In this document: positions 45,324-55,002 of the stretch, piece after piece
Numbering within the stretch: position 1 is the stretch's first letter
Layout of the letters: each line of letters opens with the position of its first letter
The notes under the pieces: model-generated
Database searches by the model: none
What the model was told of the DNA's origin: nothing
What the model saw: only the letters and a program-made list of their open reading frames with translations
NCBI GenBank assembly: GCA_037318855.1
Contig: CP134874.1
Span: 744,598-808,597 of the forward strand
DNA length: 64,000 nucleotides
Source of the DNA: Candidatus Sedimenticola sp. (ex Thyasira tokunagai)
GTDB lineage: Bacteria > Pseudomonadota > Gammaproteobacteria > Chromatiales > Chromatiaceae
Direction: 5' to 3'
Translations under genes and position numbers: made by a program

Positions 45324-47231
45324 ATGGAAGATTTCTCCACGATGAGCAGCAGTTCTTACGACGCCTCGGATATTGAAGTACTGAGTGGCCTGGAGCCGGT
45401 ACGCAAACGACCGGGCATGTATACCGATACCACGCGCCCCAACCACTTGGCTCAGGAGGTCATTGATAACAGTATCGATGAGGCGATCGTAGGTCATGCG
45501 GATAGCATTGAGGTGACGCTGTTCAAGGACGGGTCCCTTGAAGTGCAGGACAACGGGCGCGGTATGCCGGTGGATATTCATCCACAGCAGGGGCTGCCTG
45601 GGGTTGAAGTGATTCTGACCAAACTCCATGCCGGCGGAAAATTCTCCAATAAAAATTATCAGTTCTCCGGTGGCCTGCACGGTGTCGGTGTCTCGGTGGT
45701 CAATGCCCTTTCGAAACATTTGGAGGTGTGGGTCAAGCGCGGAGGAATGGAGTACAACATCGCCTTTGCTGACGGCCATAAGGCTTCCGACCTGGAAGAG
45801 GTGGGGAAGGTTGGCCGTAATAACACCGGTACCCGGGTCCGTTTCTGGCCCAACCAGAAATATTTTGATTCCAGCAAATTTTCACTGCGGCAACTGCGCC
45901 ACGTGCTGCGTGCCAAGGCGGTACTCTGCCCCGGCCTGAAGGTGACCTTGAGTGATGAGGCCAGTGGTGACCGGGACCACTGGTGCTATGAGGATGGCCT
46001 GAAAGATTATCTGCTTGATGCCCTGAATGGACTGGAGCGGCTCCCCCAGGAACCGTTTGTCGGCACTATGAAAGGCAACTCAGAGGCTGCTGATTGGGCG
46101 CTGGTCTGGCTGCCCGAGGGGGGGGAGGGGGTGGCTGAAAGTTATGTCAACCTGATACCAACCTCCCAGGGGGGAACCCATGTCAACGGGCTGCGCAGTG
46201 GCTTGACCGATGCGGTGCGGGAGTTTTGTGAATTTCGCAACCTGTTGCCGAGGGGGGTTAAACTGGCGCCGGACGATGTCTGGAACGGCTGCAGCTATGT
46301 GCTGTCGGTCAAGTTGATTGATCCCCAGTTTTCAGGGCAGACCAAGGAACGCCTCTCCTCCAGGGAGTGCGCCGCCTTTGTCTCCGGGGTAGTAAAAGAT
46401 TCGTTCAGTCTGTGGCTCAATCAGCATACCGAATGGGGTGAATTGATTGCCGAGCTGGCGATCAACTCTGCTCAGTCCCGTCTGCGTGCCGGACGCAAGG
46501 TACAACGTAAGAAGGTGACTCAGGGGCCGGCGCTGCCGGGTAAGCTGGCCGACTGTAGTGCCGTCGACCCTTTGCGGAGTGAGCTGTTCCTGGTGGAGGG
46601 TGATTCGGCGGGTGGCTCGGCGAAGCAGGCACGTGATCGGGAGTTTCAGGCGATTATGCCGTTGCGTGGCAAAATCCTGAATACCTGGGAAGTGCATCCG
46701 GCAGAGGTGCTTGCTTCACAGGAGGTGCATGATATCTCGGTGGCGATCGGCGTAGAGCCGGGTACCGATGATCTGAGCAAGCTACGTTTTGGTAAGGTCT
46801 GCATTCTGGCTGATGCCGATTCCGACGGTCTGCATATCGCCACCTTGCTGTGTGCACTCTTCCTGCGGCATTTTCGTAAATTGGTACAGGAGGGGCACGT
46901 CTATGTGGCGATGCCGCCACTCTATCGTATTGATATCGGCAAGCAGGTGTTCTACGCCCTCGATGATGCAGAAAAGCAGGGTATTATCGACAGAATTGCG
47001 GCGGAGAAGATCAAGGGGAAGGTCTCGGTTCAGCGTTTTAAAGGGTTGGGCGAGATGAATCCGTCACAGTTGCGTGAGACCACAATCCACCCGGACACCC
47101 GTCGCCTGGTGCGCTTGACGGTGGACGCCGGTGACGATACCAACAGTATGATGGATATGTTGCTGGCGAAGAAGCGTGCCTCAGATAGAAAAAGCTGGTT
47201 GCAGGAGAAGGGGGATCTGGCGGAAGTGTAA
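45324..47231 (+). CDS. parE: DNA topoisomerase IV subunit B
   Basis: 635 residues from ATG 45324; ATG 45342 is also possible. The upstream in-frame extension is antisense to xseB and is not coding. GHKL ATPase motifs: EVIDNSIDEAI, DNGRGMPVDIH, GGLHGVGVSVVNALS. TOPRIM motifs: LVEGDSAGGSAKQARDREFQ and ADADSDGLHI. It ends with RFKGLGEMNPSQLRETT. The opening VRKRPGMYTDTTRPNHLAQE distinguishes ParE from GyrB. parC lies 4.6 kb downstream, with a two-component pair, a cytochrome and a remnant gene in between. Confidence 0.97.
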   Translation: MEDFSTMSSSSYDASDIEVLSGLEPVRKRPGMYTDTTRPNHLAQEVIDNSIDEAIVGHADSIEVTLFKDGSLEVQDNGRGMPVDIHPQQGLPGVEVILTKLHAGGKFSNKNYQFSGGLHGVGVSVVNALSKHLEVWVKRGGMEYNIAFADGHKASDLEEVGKVGRNNTGTRVRFWPNQKYFDSSKFSLRQLRHVLRAKAVLCPGLKVTLSDEASGDRDHWCYEDGLKDYLLDALNGLERLPQEPFVGTMKGNSEAADWALVWLPEGGEGVAESYVNLIPTSQGGTHVNGLRSGLTDAVREFCEFRNLLPRGVKLAPDDVWNGCSYVLSVKLIDPQFSGQTKERLSSRECAAFVSGVVKDSFSLWLNQHTEWGELIAELAINSAQSRLRAGRKVQRKKVTQGPALPGKLADCSAVDPLRSELFLVEGDSAGGSAKQARDREFQAIMPLRGKILNTWEVHPAEVLASQEVHDISVAIGVEPGTDDLSKLRFGKVCILADADSDGLHIATLLCALFLRHFRKLVQEGHVYVAMPPLYRIDIGKQVFYALDDAEKQGIIDRIAAEKIKGKVSVQRFKGLGEMNPSQLRETTIHPDTRRLVRLTVDAGDDTNSMMDMLLAKKRASDRKSWLQEKGDLAEV

Positions 47232-47337
47232 AGGAACTGCGGATCAATTGGTGACTCTGTATCTTATATCCAAAATTAATTAGTGACTCCTGAAATTGCC
47301 GTTTGCAGTGGCATGTATAGGTTAGAGGTGGGGCGTA

Positions 47338-47901
47338 ATGGGTGTTGAAATAGTTAAGAAGCTTATTCTCTTATTGATGCTTAGCCTTTGGATAGGTTCT
47401 GTTCCGGCGAGGGAGATGGGACCGGTATCCAGTGAGGAAGATAACTTCTATGTGGAGGATTATGTATGGGAAGAGAGAGCCATCACACTCCCATCCTACC
47501 CAAAAGAGAGCGATCTGCTGGAGTTTGATGTCGATGTGGCGGACTCCCCTTTTCGTTATTACATCGATCCGGAATCACTCAGCTTTAACCTCGAAGAGGG
47601 TGTTGTTCGTTACACTCTGGTGATTCGTTCCGGTAGGGGGGGGGAGAATGTCGCATACGAGGGAATTCGCTGTACCACCTCAGAGTATAAGGTCTACGCT
47701 TACGGCAGTAGAGGGCGCTTGCGGCCAACCTCAAATCCCAAGTGGAGAAGTGTCTCCAATATCGGCAATACACGCTATCGGGGTGACCTGTCGGTGCATT
47801 ACCTTTGTGGTCGGAAATTCGAAGTGATGAGTAAGGAGAAGATGTTGCAGAATCTCCGCTATGGTGGAGCGCCTACGGGGAGTATATTCAATAAGCGGTA
47901 A
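47338..47901 (+). CDS. CNP1-like family exported protein
   Basis: 187 residues. A signal peptide (LILLLMLSLWIGSVPA) is followed by EEDNFYVEDYVWEERAITLP and the CNP1-like core (LEFDVDVADSPFRYYIDPESL, VRYTLVIRSGRGGENVAYEG IRC, NPKWRSV). It has two cysteines. Function is unknown; the family is widespread in beta- and gammaproteobacteria, expected in the periplasm. Confidence 0.83.
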   Translation: MGVEIVKKLILLLMLSLWIGSVPAREMGPVSSEEDNFYVEDYVWEERAITLPSYPKESDLLEFDVDVADSPFRYYIDPESLSFNLEEGVVRYTLVIRSGRGGENVAYEGIRCTTSEYKVYAYGSRGRLRPTSNPKWRSVSNIGNTRYRGDLSVHYLCGRKFEVMSKEKMLQNLRYGGAPTGSIFNKR

Positions 47902-48100
47902 AACTGTATCAATATTGACCCACCCACCCTCACTTTATTTCAGCTCGTTCGTTGATCGGCATATCGATCGGTGGACGCTATTCTTACGATAACTAACTGA
48001 AAATCATGCCAATAGACTACTATTGGTTATTGATGACACCCCTTGTGATCTTGCATCGTCTGAACGCAGTTCAATTGACATGGACTCAATTCGAAGGCTT

Positions 48101-48139
48101 CTTAAGATCCTTATTGGTCCAACCTAAGAATTCCTTAAG
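48101..48139 (+). promoter_or_regulatory. PmrA/QseB-type binding boxes upstream of the two-component pair
   Basis: CCTAAG-N5-CTTAAG occupies 48123-48139, and another CTTAAG lies at 48101-48106. PmrA/QseB-family regulators bind CTTAAG-N5-CTTAAG-like repeats. The regulator encoded 130 bp downstream is of that family, so autoregulation is inferred. The rest of 47902-48271 shows no gene. Confidence 0.6.
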
Positions 48140-48271
48140 AAACATTTGGTAAAAAATAGATCACCCTATCGATTCACACTTGTGAGCGCTAGGGGAGGGG
48201 CCGCCACCGAGTGGTAGAGGATTCATATTGATTGTCTGCGAAGACGCACCAATACCGGGATAGCTAAGTCA

Positions 48272-48943
48272 ATGAGAGTGTTGCTGGTTGAAGACGATCC
48301 ACTGCTGGGTGATGGTATTGCCGTCGGCCTGGAGCAGTTGGGTTATACCGTCGATTGGGTGCAGGACGGTAATCAGGCGGAACACGCACTGCAGGATGAA
48401 GCATTTGATCTGACTGTGCTGGATATCGGCTTGCCGGGCCAGGATGGATTAACCCTGCTCAAGAAGGTACGAAGCAGCGGCAGTGACCTGCCCATACTCC
48501 TGCTCACCGCCCGGGATGGAATTCAAGATAGGGTGGCTGGTCTCGATGCTGGTGCGGATGACTATCTGGTGAAGCCATTTGATCTGGATGAGTTGTCTGC
48601 CAGGCTGCGAGCGATCTCCAGAAGGCGGGGCGGGCGGGCGGTCTCACAGATCACCTATGGTGACATTCTCCTCGATCCCGCTGCACACACAGTCATGCTC
48701 AGTGGTGACGATGTGGTCTGTACCACCCATGAGTTTGCTATTATTGAGGCGCTCTTGTCGAACTGTGGTCGGGTATTGTCAAGGCAGCGCCTTGAAGAGG
48801 CGCTCTATGGCTGGGATGACGGTGTCGAGAGTAACGCGATAGAGGTCTATATCCATCACTTGAGAAAAAAGCTGGGGAAAACGCTGATTAGAACAGTACG
48901 GGGAGTAGGCTACATGATCCCGAGGGAACAGCATTGCCAATGA
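48272..48943 (+). CDS. OmpR-family response regulator, QseB/PmrA-like
   Basis: 223 residues. The receiver has Asp51 in VLDIGLPGQDGL, Thr in LLTARDG and Lys in YLVKPFDLDEL. The winged-helix output (about 125-220) shows HEFAIIEALLSNCGRVLSRQ, SNAIEVYIHHLRKKLG and IRTVRGVGYM. The LDIGLPGQDGLTLL and FDLDELSARLRA features point to the QseB/PmrA/TctD branch. It overlaps its kinase by four bases (ATGA). Targets are unknown beyond the probable self-box. Confidence 0.93.
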   Translation: MRVLLVEDDPLLGDGIAVGLEQLGYTVDWVQDGNQAEHALQDEAFDLTVLDIGLPGQDGLTLLKKVRSSGSDLPILLLTARDGIQDRVAGLDAGADDYLVKPFDLDELSARLRAISRRRGGRAVSQITYGDILLDPAAHTVMLSGDDVVCTTHEFAIIEALLSNCGRVLSRQRLEEALYGWDDGVESNAIEVYIHHLRKKLGKTLIRTVRGVGYMIPREQHCQ

Positions 48944-50316
48944 ATGATGGCGCTTCGATCAGAAAGCGTTTGCTGCTGCTGTTGCTTGGGATGATAAGTT
49001 TGGCATGGGCGGCTGTTCTACAGCTGGCAGCCTATGATGCCCGCCATGAGATTGAAGAGATATATGACGCCTCGCTGGCACAGAATGCACGGATGCTTTT
49101 TGCGGTACTGCAGCAGAAGGCGACTACGGAGGGGGCTGATCTGATTGTGGGATTGGATCTGGTGCAGTCGGACCAACACGAATATGAGTTAAAACTTGCC
49201 ACCCGGATCCGCTATGGAAGCAGCCTGTTTCAGTCCCAGGGGGCGCCCATTTTCCCCAAAACAGCCCCCGTGGGATTTAGTGAATTCTCAGACAATAAAA
49301 GCCGTGAGGTGTGGCGTCTCTTTACACTGAAAGATGATGCTCTGGGACTCAGCCTGATGATGGCACAAAGTCTTGAAGCAAGAGAGGAGCTGGTTGGCGA
49401 CCTGCTGGAGAAGATCCTGCTGGCATTTTTTATCGGTCTGCCGCTGCTTGGTCTGATTATCTGGTGGGGAGTGGGGCGGGGGCTTATGCCTCTTAGAAGG
49501 CTTGCTACCGAGGTTGAAGGTCTAGGGCCGGATTCGCTGCATCCGATCGAAAGCAGTCAGGTGCCCTTTGAAGTAAAAGGATTGGTAACGGCACTCAACC
49601 GACTACTGCAGCGGCTTGGAACGGCACTGGAGAACGAGCGCCGTTTTACTTCAGATGCTTCACACGAGCTGCGTACTCCCCTGGCGGCACTGAAGATACA
49701 GGCGCAGGTGGCGCAACGGGTGATTGATGAAGGGCAGCGTAATCAGGCACTGGAAAAAATCGTAATGGGTATTGATCGTGCCACTCACCTGGTGAGTCAG
49801 TTGCTGGAGTTGGCTAGGGCGGATGCCAATAGTGACTACACTCATGGTGAGTCTGTGGCAGATCTACATGCCATCGCGCTTGAGGTTGCCGGAGAGATGG
49901 CTGGAGATGCGGTGGCGCGTCGTATCGATTTGAGCCTGGAAGTTGAGGGTGACGGCTATCAGGTTATGGGTGATGCCGGCACGATTGCCGTGTTGTTACG
50001 TAATCTGCTGGAGAATGCAGTTCGTTATTCACATGAGGGAGGCAGAGTAAAGATAGAGTTGCAACATAGCGCTCACAGCGTCGAGCTGATAGTCGAAGAT
50101 GATGGTCCTGGTATCTCTGAGAGTGAGCGGGAAAGCATGCTGCAGCGATTTACACGTGGAGAGAGCAGCGCTGTTGCCGGCAGCGGTCTTGGCCTCTCCA
50201 TCGTCAAACGTATCTGTGAGATACATAACGCACCAATTCTACTTGAAGAAGCTATTAACAGTGCAAGCGGCTTACGGGTGGTTATTGGTTTCTCCTTGCC
50301 ACCAAGTGGTTTGTGA
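48940..50316 (+). CDS. Sensor histidine kinase, QseC/PmrB-like
   Basis: 458 residues from ATG 48940 (TTG 48934 is possible). Membrane helices lie at about 12-32 and 162-183, around a roughly 130-residue periplasmic sensor of the QseC N-terminal type. A short HAMP (GRGLMPLRRLATEVEGLGPDSL) follows, with HisKA SDASHELRTPLAALKIQAQVA and an ATPase with NLLENAVRYS, EDDGPGISE and GSGLGLSIVKRI. It is translationally coupled to the regulator. The signal is unknown. Confidence 0.93.
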   Translation: MNDGASIRKRLLLLLLGMISLAWAAVLQLAAYDARHEIEEIYDASLAQNARMLFAVLQQKATTEGADLIVGLDLVQSDQHEYELKLATRIRYGSSLFQSQGAPIFPKTAPVGFSEFSDNKSREVWRLFTLKDDALGLSLMMAQSLEAREELVGDLLEKILLAFFIGLPLLGLIIWWGVGRGLMPLRRLATEVEGLGPDSLHPIESSQVPFEVKGLVTALNRLLQRLGTALENERRFTSDASHELRTPLAALKIQAQVAQRVIDEGQRNQALEKIVMGIDRATHLVSQLLELARADANSDYTHGESVADLHAIALEVAGEMAGDAVARRIDLSLEVEGDGYQVMGDAGTIAVLLRNLLENAVRYSHEGGRVKIELQHSAHSVELIVEDDGPGISESERESMLQRFTRGESSAVAGSGLGLSIVKRICEIHNAPILLEEAINSASGLRVVIGFSLPPSGL

Positions 50317-50737
50317 GCGGCCGGATTTATTCTAAGAGGTGTTGCCAATTCTGTGGTTAGCTCGTCTTCTGTCAGGGCTGTGCCTGGAGGACGGGATGGT
50401 CGATGCGGGTCACAAATTACAAAAAAATGACAAATGTCAGTAAAAGAAGTGATATAAGTACTAATAGGCATTTGTTGCCCGCCATCTGTACCGCGCCCAG
50501 TTAGCTGATCCCCAGTTTGATATCAAACTGGAGAAGATGGTGGAGGTTGTTATCTACTGCATATATTTAGGGGTAGAGCAGGCATTGCTCTCCTCCTCTT
50601 TGTTGGGTTAACCGGTCAAGTAACAGAGTTGTCAATATTGGCCATAGGCTTTCCCAGGAGATACCCCCTGTATATGAGATTTAATTAGGCACATATTCAT
50701 GATGTTCCAATTACAAAACTTGATGAGGTGATAGTCG
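50317..50737. other. Intergenic region with a 20 bp palindrome and a possible gene remnant
   Basis: A perfect palindrome lies at 50512-50531. A frame without a start codon (50468-50608: AFVARHLYRAQLADPQFD...) is protein-like and covers the palindrome. It could be the tail of a lost gene. No complete gene was seen. The cytochrome promoter should be here. Confidence 0.4.
50512..50531. promoter_or_regulatory. Perfect 20 bp palindrome
   Basis: CCAGTTTGATATCAAACTGG is fully self-complementary, about 205 bp upstream of the dihaem cytochrome gene. It is a candidate dimer-binding operator, or chance within a coding remnant. Confidence 0.4.
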
Positions 50738-51445
50738 ATGAAAATGAAAATTATAGTGGGTCTGCTTACAGCGGCTTCGATGGTGGGTTTTTCACAGTTC
50801 ACTATGGCAGAGGAAGAGGTCTCCTCTATTGCTCGTGGCGGTAAACTCTACGATAAATGGTTCAAAGTGATCGGTGCGGAGAAACCTGCTGATACCCATC
50901 CCGCTTGGCCGGCATCCAATACCAAGAAAAAGGGCAATGCCACCCATCGATGCAAATCTTGCCACGGCTGGGACATGCAGGGTAAAGACGGTGCATATGC
51001 TTCAGGCTCCTACAAGACAGGCATTAAAGGCTTGAAGAGTATGGCGGGGGCCTCAAATGCAACAGTCATCGCGGCAATGAAAGACAAAACACACGGCTAC
51101 ACCGGAAAGATGAGTGATGAAGATTTTACCGATCTGGCCAACTTTGTCACCAAGTCGCAGTTTGATATGGATACGGTCATCGATCGTAAATCGAAAACCG
51201 CCAAAGGCGATAAGGCCAAGGGCGAGCGCTACTACAATACGGTCTGTGCCGGTTGCCATGACAAGTCAGGGAAATTGCCGAAAGGTATGCCTGCACTAGG
51301 CATGTTGGCCAACAAAAACCCGTGGGAGATTATCCAGAAGATCCTCAATGGTCAGCCCGATGAGGAGATGCCTTCTATGCGTGCTTTTGATCTTCAGGTT
51401 TCTGTAGATATTTTGGCGCACTTGCAGACCTTGCCTAAGAAGTAA
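50738..51445 (+). CDS. Periplasmic dihaem cytochrome c
   Basis: 235 residues. The signal peptide MKMKIIVGLLTAASMVGFS ends near TMA. There are two class I haem motifs: CKSCH (about residue 72) followed by GWDMQGKDGAYASGSY, and CAGCH (about 171) in a second cytochrome domain, with candidate distal methionines (KMSDEDF, MPSMRAFD). The first domain resembles the AYASGSYKTG-type cytochromes of sulfur- and nitrate-respiring proteobacteria. It probably passes electrons in the periplasm; the partner is unknown. An AUGAGGTGATAG ribosome site is upstream, and a clear terminator lies 68 bp after the stop. Confidence 0.9.
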   Translation: MKMKIIVGLLTAASMVGFSQFTMAEEEVSSIARGGKLYDKWFKVIGAEKPADTHPAWPASNTKKKGNATHRCKSCHGWDMQGKDGAYASGSYKTGIKGLKSMAGASNATVIAAMKDKTHGYTGKMSDEDFTDLANFVTKSQFDMDTVIDRKSKTAKGDKAKGERYYNTVCAGCHDKSGKLPKGMPALGMLANKNPWEIIQKILNGQPDEEMPSMRAFDLQVSVDILAHLQTLPKK

Positions 51446-51512
51446 GGCCCTACCAACTACCAATCTCGAAAATAATTGGTGAGATGGTATGGTCAAGCTT
51501 TAATTTTTTGAC

Positions 51513-51543
51513 AAAACCGCCCCTTGTTTAAGGGGCGGTTTTC
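51513..51543 (+). terminator. Rho-independent terminator after the cytochrome gene
   Basis: AAAACCGCCCC and GGGGCGGTTTT form an 11 bp stem with a short TTGTTTAA-type loop, and T-rich sequence follows on both strands, so it may work in both directions. Confidence 0.85.
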
Positions 51544-51545
51544 AT

Positions 51546-51794
51546 ATCGCACTTGAGAAGAGCAAGCGTCTGGAGTTGGCGGAAAAGGTATGGCGTTCCA
51601 TGCGGGAGTCGGATTCACGGGAGTGCCGCAACCGTCACGCCTATGAGTATATGGATTTTCATAAGCAGCGCCGTCGTTCAGCCGAGAAGATGCAGGAGGC
51701 GGTTGAGAAGAGAAGTAAAGAGAGCTGCATCGACTGTCACAAGGGTATAGCCCACAAAATACCAAAAAATGATGACGAGGATGATCATCTGTGA
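51546..51794 (+). pseudogene. NapC/NirT-type cytochrome C-terminal remnant
   Basis: The frame (IALEKSKRLELAEKVW... to the stop at 51794) matches the end of NapC/NirT multihaem quinol dehydrogenases: RMRESDSRECRN-H, MDFHKQRRRSAEKMQEAVEK and the last haem motif CIDCH-KGIAHKIP. The N-terminal membrane anchor and first haems are missing; upstream is the cytochrome terminator. The penultimate haem motif reads CRNRH where CRNCH is expected, so a haem ligand cysteine is lost. It is a decayed fragment. An internal TTG start at 51576 would give 72 residues, unlikely to be functional. Confidence 0.8.
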
Positions 51795-51817
51795 CAACCG
51801 AAGCCGCTTTTCGTATG

Positions 51818-51854
51818 ATCCACCCTCGAATATCTCTTCAAGGGTGGATTTTTC
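51818..51854 (+). terminator. Terminator-like hairpin covering the parC leader
   Basis: ATCCACCCT (51818-51826) pairs with AGGGTGGAT (51841-51849), followed by TTTTT. It ends six bases before parC ATG 51861 and includes GGTGGA, the only visible ribosome site. It may end the upstream transcript and also regulate parC translation. Confidence 0.65.
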
Positions 51855-51860
51855 GCGTCT

Positions 51861-54110
51861 ATGAGCGACCTATTTGATTTAAGCCTCGAAGGCATCGAGC
51901 AGATGCCTCTCAAGACCTTCTCTGAAAAGGCGTACCTGGACTACTCCATGTACGTCATTCTCGACCGAGCACTCCCCCATATCGGTGACGGACTCAAGCC
52001 GGTGCAGCGGCGTATCATCTACGCCATGTCGGAACTGGGCCTCTCCGCCGCTTCCAAGCACAAAAAATCGGCTCGTACAGTGGGTGATGTGTTGGGTAAA
52101 TTCCATCCCCATGGTGACTCAGCCTGCTACGAGGCGATGGTGCTGATGGCTCAGTCCTTCTCCTACCGCTATCCGCTGGTGGATGGGCAGGGCAACTGGG
52201 GTGCACCTGATGATCCCAAATCTTTTGCCGCCATGCGCTACACTGAGGCGCGCTTGCGCCCTTATGCCCAAGCGCTGTTGCAAGAGCTCGGTCAGGGCAC
52301 TGTTGACTGGACCCCCAACTTTGACGGCACTCTGAAAGAGCCCACGGTGTTGCCGGCGCGGCTGCCCAATCTACTGCTCAACGGCACCACCGGTATCGCC
52401 GTCGGAATGGCCACCGATGTACCTCCTCATAACCTGCGTGAGGTGGCGAGCGCCTGTATTCGCTTGCTGGAGAGTCCTTCAACTACCCTTGAGGATCTGT
52501 GCGAGCATATTTCCGGGCCTGACTATCCCACAGAAGCGGAGATAGTCACCCCGCGCCGCGATCTGGAGAAGATGTACCGCACTGGTAGCGGCGGTATTCG
52601 CATGCGTGCCCGTTATGAGCGGGAGCAGGGGGATGTCGTTATTACTGCGCTTCCCCACCAGGCTTCCGGTGCCAAGATTCTGGAGCAGATTGCTCAGCAG
52701 ATGCAGGCAAAGAAGCTGCCGATGGTTGAAGATCTGCGAGACGAGTCAGATCATGAAAACCCCACCCGCCTGGTGATTGTTCCCCGCTCCAATCGGGTGG
52801 ATGTGGAGCGGCTGATGCTCCACCTCTTCGCTACCACTGACCTGGAACGTAGCTACCGGGTCAATATGAATGTCATTGGTCTCAACGGCCGGCCCCAGGT
52901 GAAGAATCTACGGGACATGCTTAAGGAGTGGCTTGAGTTCCGCTTTGAGACGGTACGTCGCCGCCTCGAATACCGCCTCGGCAAAGTGAATGAACGGCTC
53001 CACCTGCTCGACGGCCTGCTCATCGCTTTCCTTAATATCGACGAAGTGATTCAGATCGTTCGCAACGAGGATGATCCCAAAGCGGAATTGATTCGCCGTT
53101 TTTCCCTTACAGAAGTGCAGGCTGATTATATCCTCGACACCAAACTGCGGCAGCTGGCGCGACTTGAGGAGATGAAGATCAGGGCAGAGCAGGAGGCGCT
53201 GGCTGAGGAGCGGGGCTCCCTGGAGAAGATACTTGGCTCCAAACAGCGAATGAAGACCCTGATTCGCAAGGAGATTGAGGCGGATGCAGAGAAGTACGGA
53301 GATGACCGCCGCTCCCCGATCATCGAGCGTGAAGCCGCCGAGGCGTTGGATGAGACGGAACTGGCACCGAGTGAACCGGTGACAGTAGTGCTCTCTGAAA
53401 AGGGTTGGGTGCGTGCCGCCAAAGGGCATGATATCGACCCGGCTGGACTCAACTATAAAGCCGGTGACAAATACCTCGACTCTGCACACCTGCGCAGCAA
53501 TCAGCCTGCTGTATTTATCGACAGTTCCGGGCGCAGTTACTCAATACAGGCCCATACACTGCCTTCGGCGCGCAGTCAGGGTGAGCCATTGACCGGGCGG
53601 CTCTCCCCGCCCGCCGGCGCCCTCTTCACAACGGTACTGGGGGGAGACCCGGAACAGTGGTATCTGGTGGCTTCCGATGCAGGCTACGGATTTCTGGTCA
53701 AACTCAAAGAGTTGTTTGCCAAGAACAAGGCGGGTAAAGCACTACTGACCCTGCCCAAGGGTGCAAAGGTGCTGCCTCCGATGCCTGTCACCGGCATAGA
53801 GAGTGACCGGGTATTGGCGATTACCAATGAAGGGCGGATGCTCACCTTCCCCATCGCTGAGTTGCCTGCACTCTCCCGTGGCAAGGGTAATAAGATTATC
53901 GGTATTCCCGGCAAACGGGTGGAGAGCCGCGAAGAGTACGTAGTGGCCATCGCCAGCATTCCGGAGGGTGGGAGATTAACTGCCTTCTCCGGTAAACGAC
54001 ATATCACTCTGAAAGCGGCTGACCTGGACCATTATCAGGGTGAGCGGGGGCGGCGCGGTAACAAGCTGCCCCGTGGTTTCCAGAAGGTGGATGGTGTGAC
54101 GGTAGAGTAA
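51861..54110 (+). CDS. parC: DNA topoisomerase IV subunit A
   Basis: 749 residues, near E. coli ParC length. The N-terminal opening [19 protein letters not shown] is ParC-like. The quinolone-region sequence is [19 protein letters not shown] (Ser present at the position mutated in resistance). The catalytic tyrosine is in [13 protein letters not shown]. The coiled-coil tower shows [20 protein letters not shown], and a degenerate C-terminal beta-pinwheel follows. It decatenates chromosomes with ParE. Confidence 0.97.
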   Translation: MSDLFDLSLEGIEQMPLKTFSEKAYLDYSMYVILDRALPHIGDGLKPVQRRIIYAMSELGLSAASKHKKSARTVGDVLGKFHPHGDSACYEAMVLMAQSFSYRYPLVDGQGNWGAPDDPKSFAAMRYTEARLRPYAQALLQELGQGTVDWTPNFDGTLKEPTVLPARLPNLLLNGTTGIAVGMATDVPPHNLREVASACIRLLESPSTTLEDLCEHISGPDYPTEAEIVTPRRDLEKMYRTGSGGIRMRARYEREQGDVVITALPHQASGAKILEQIAQQMQAKKLPMVEDLRDESDHENPTRLVIVPRSNRVDVERLMLHLFATTDLERSYRVNMNVIGLNGRPQVKNLRDMLKEWLEFRFETVRRRLEYRLGKVNERLHLLDGLLIAFLNIDEVIQIVRNEDDPKAELIRRFSLTEVQADYILDTKLRQLARLEEMKIRAEQEALAEERGSLEKILGSKQRMKTLIRKEIEADAEKYGDDRRSPIIEREAAEALDETELAPSEPVTVVLSEKGWVRAAKGHDIDPAGLNYKAGDKYLDSAHLRSNQPAVFIDSSGRSYSIQAHTLPSARSQGEPLTGRLSPPAGALFTTVLGGDPEQWYLVASDAGYGFLVKLKELFAKNKAGKALLTLPKGAKVLPPMPVTGIESDRVLAITNEGRMLTFPIAELPALSRGKGNKIIGIPGKRVESREEYVVAIASIPEGGRLTAFSGKRHITLKAADLDHYQGERGRRGNKLPRGFQKVDGVTVE

Positions 54111-54137
54111 TCCACCCTCTCATGAAGATGAGTAAAA

Positions 54138-54398
54138 TTAAATGGCTGTGTACAAAACTACTGTTCCACGCAGTTTATTCATACGCAGATAGTGAGCAGT
54201 GTGCCCGCCCTATCGCCCCGAGGGCGGGGCTCCTACACGCACTTATCCAGAAAGGCAGTGCCCCCTTGTAGGAGCGGCGCCCTCGCCGCGATGAAAACCG
54301 CACATTTTCTACCACATGGCTTTATGCCATTGCCTGGAATCAACTGCAGTCAGAGCACCATAGGCGTGGAACGGTAAGATAGTACATAGCCACTTAAA
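54138..54398. repeat. MITE-like element with internal REP palindromes (copy 3)
   Basis: The outer arms AAATGGCTGTGTAC (left) and the complement of GTACATAGCCACTT (right, to 54396) form the terminal repeat seen at 3655. Inside are two REP units in tail-to-tail order: one ending GGGCGGGGCTCCTACA at 54237 and one starting TGTAGGAGCGGCGCCCTCG at 54267. Confidence 0.7.
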
Positions 54399-55002
54399 AT
54401 TATATTGATCCTACCTTCTTCCTGGTGGAGTGGGTGTTAATGGACTCTGAAACTTGAGTCTTGAGATGCTCCAATTTGGCATTCATGTCAAGATTCTTCT
54501 TCTGTAAATGTCCATCAATGACCGTCCGGTTTTGATGCGGAATTCGTGGTAAATAATTACACTAATGGGAACTTTCTTGGCGAAGGAGTTTGCATTTTCG
54601 CTCTCTGATCGGGCTACTTTTGCCGGAAATCTGCAAAAAAAGAGGGTTGATTAGGCTATAAAAAGAGAGCAAGGTACGCCACCTTGGACGATTTTGAACC
54701 TTTTGCCTACCCTGCTTTTAACGCGGTTTAGAATCTGTCTATTCACCTGAGGCCGTGGGGGTAGCCGCCATCGTATCTTGTTGAAATAAAAAGATAAATA
54801 TAATTCATCGGTCACTCTGTTCTGGGGGCGATATAGCCTCTATTTGAGTGCAATTATGACTGCTTCATGCACTGCATCTATTGTTATTTCTTATGGTAAC
54901 GATAACAAAACGTGAGTCTCGTTTATTGTTAAGAAGCGATTCCGATGGGGTATCCTGTTTTCCTCAAATTACGGCAGATAATAATTTTTAACGAGGCAAT
55001 GA
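54399..55002. other. Long leader/promoter region before the Hdr operon
   Basis: About 600 bp, AT-rich toward the 3' end, with no convincing reading frame. TTATGGTAACGATAAC (near 54892) is a short palindrome-like motif. The operon promoter should lie here. Confidence 0.45.
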
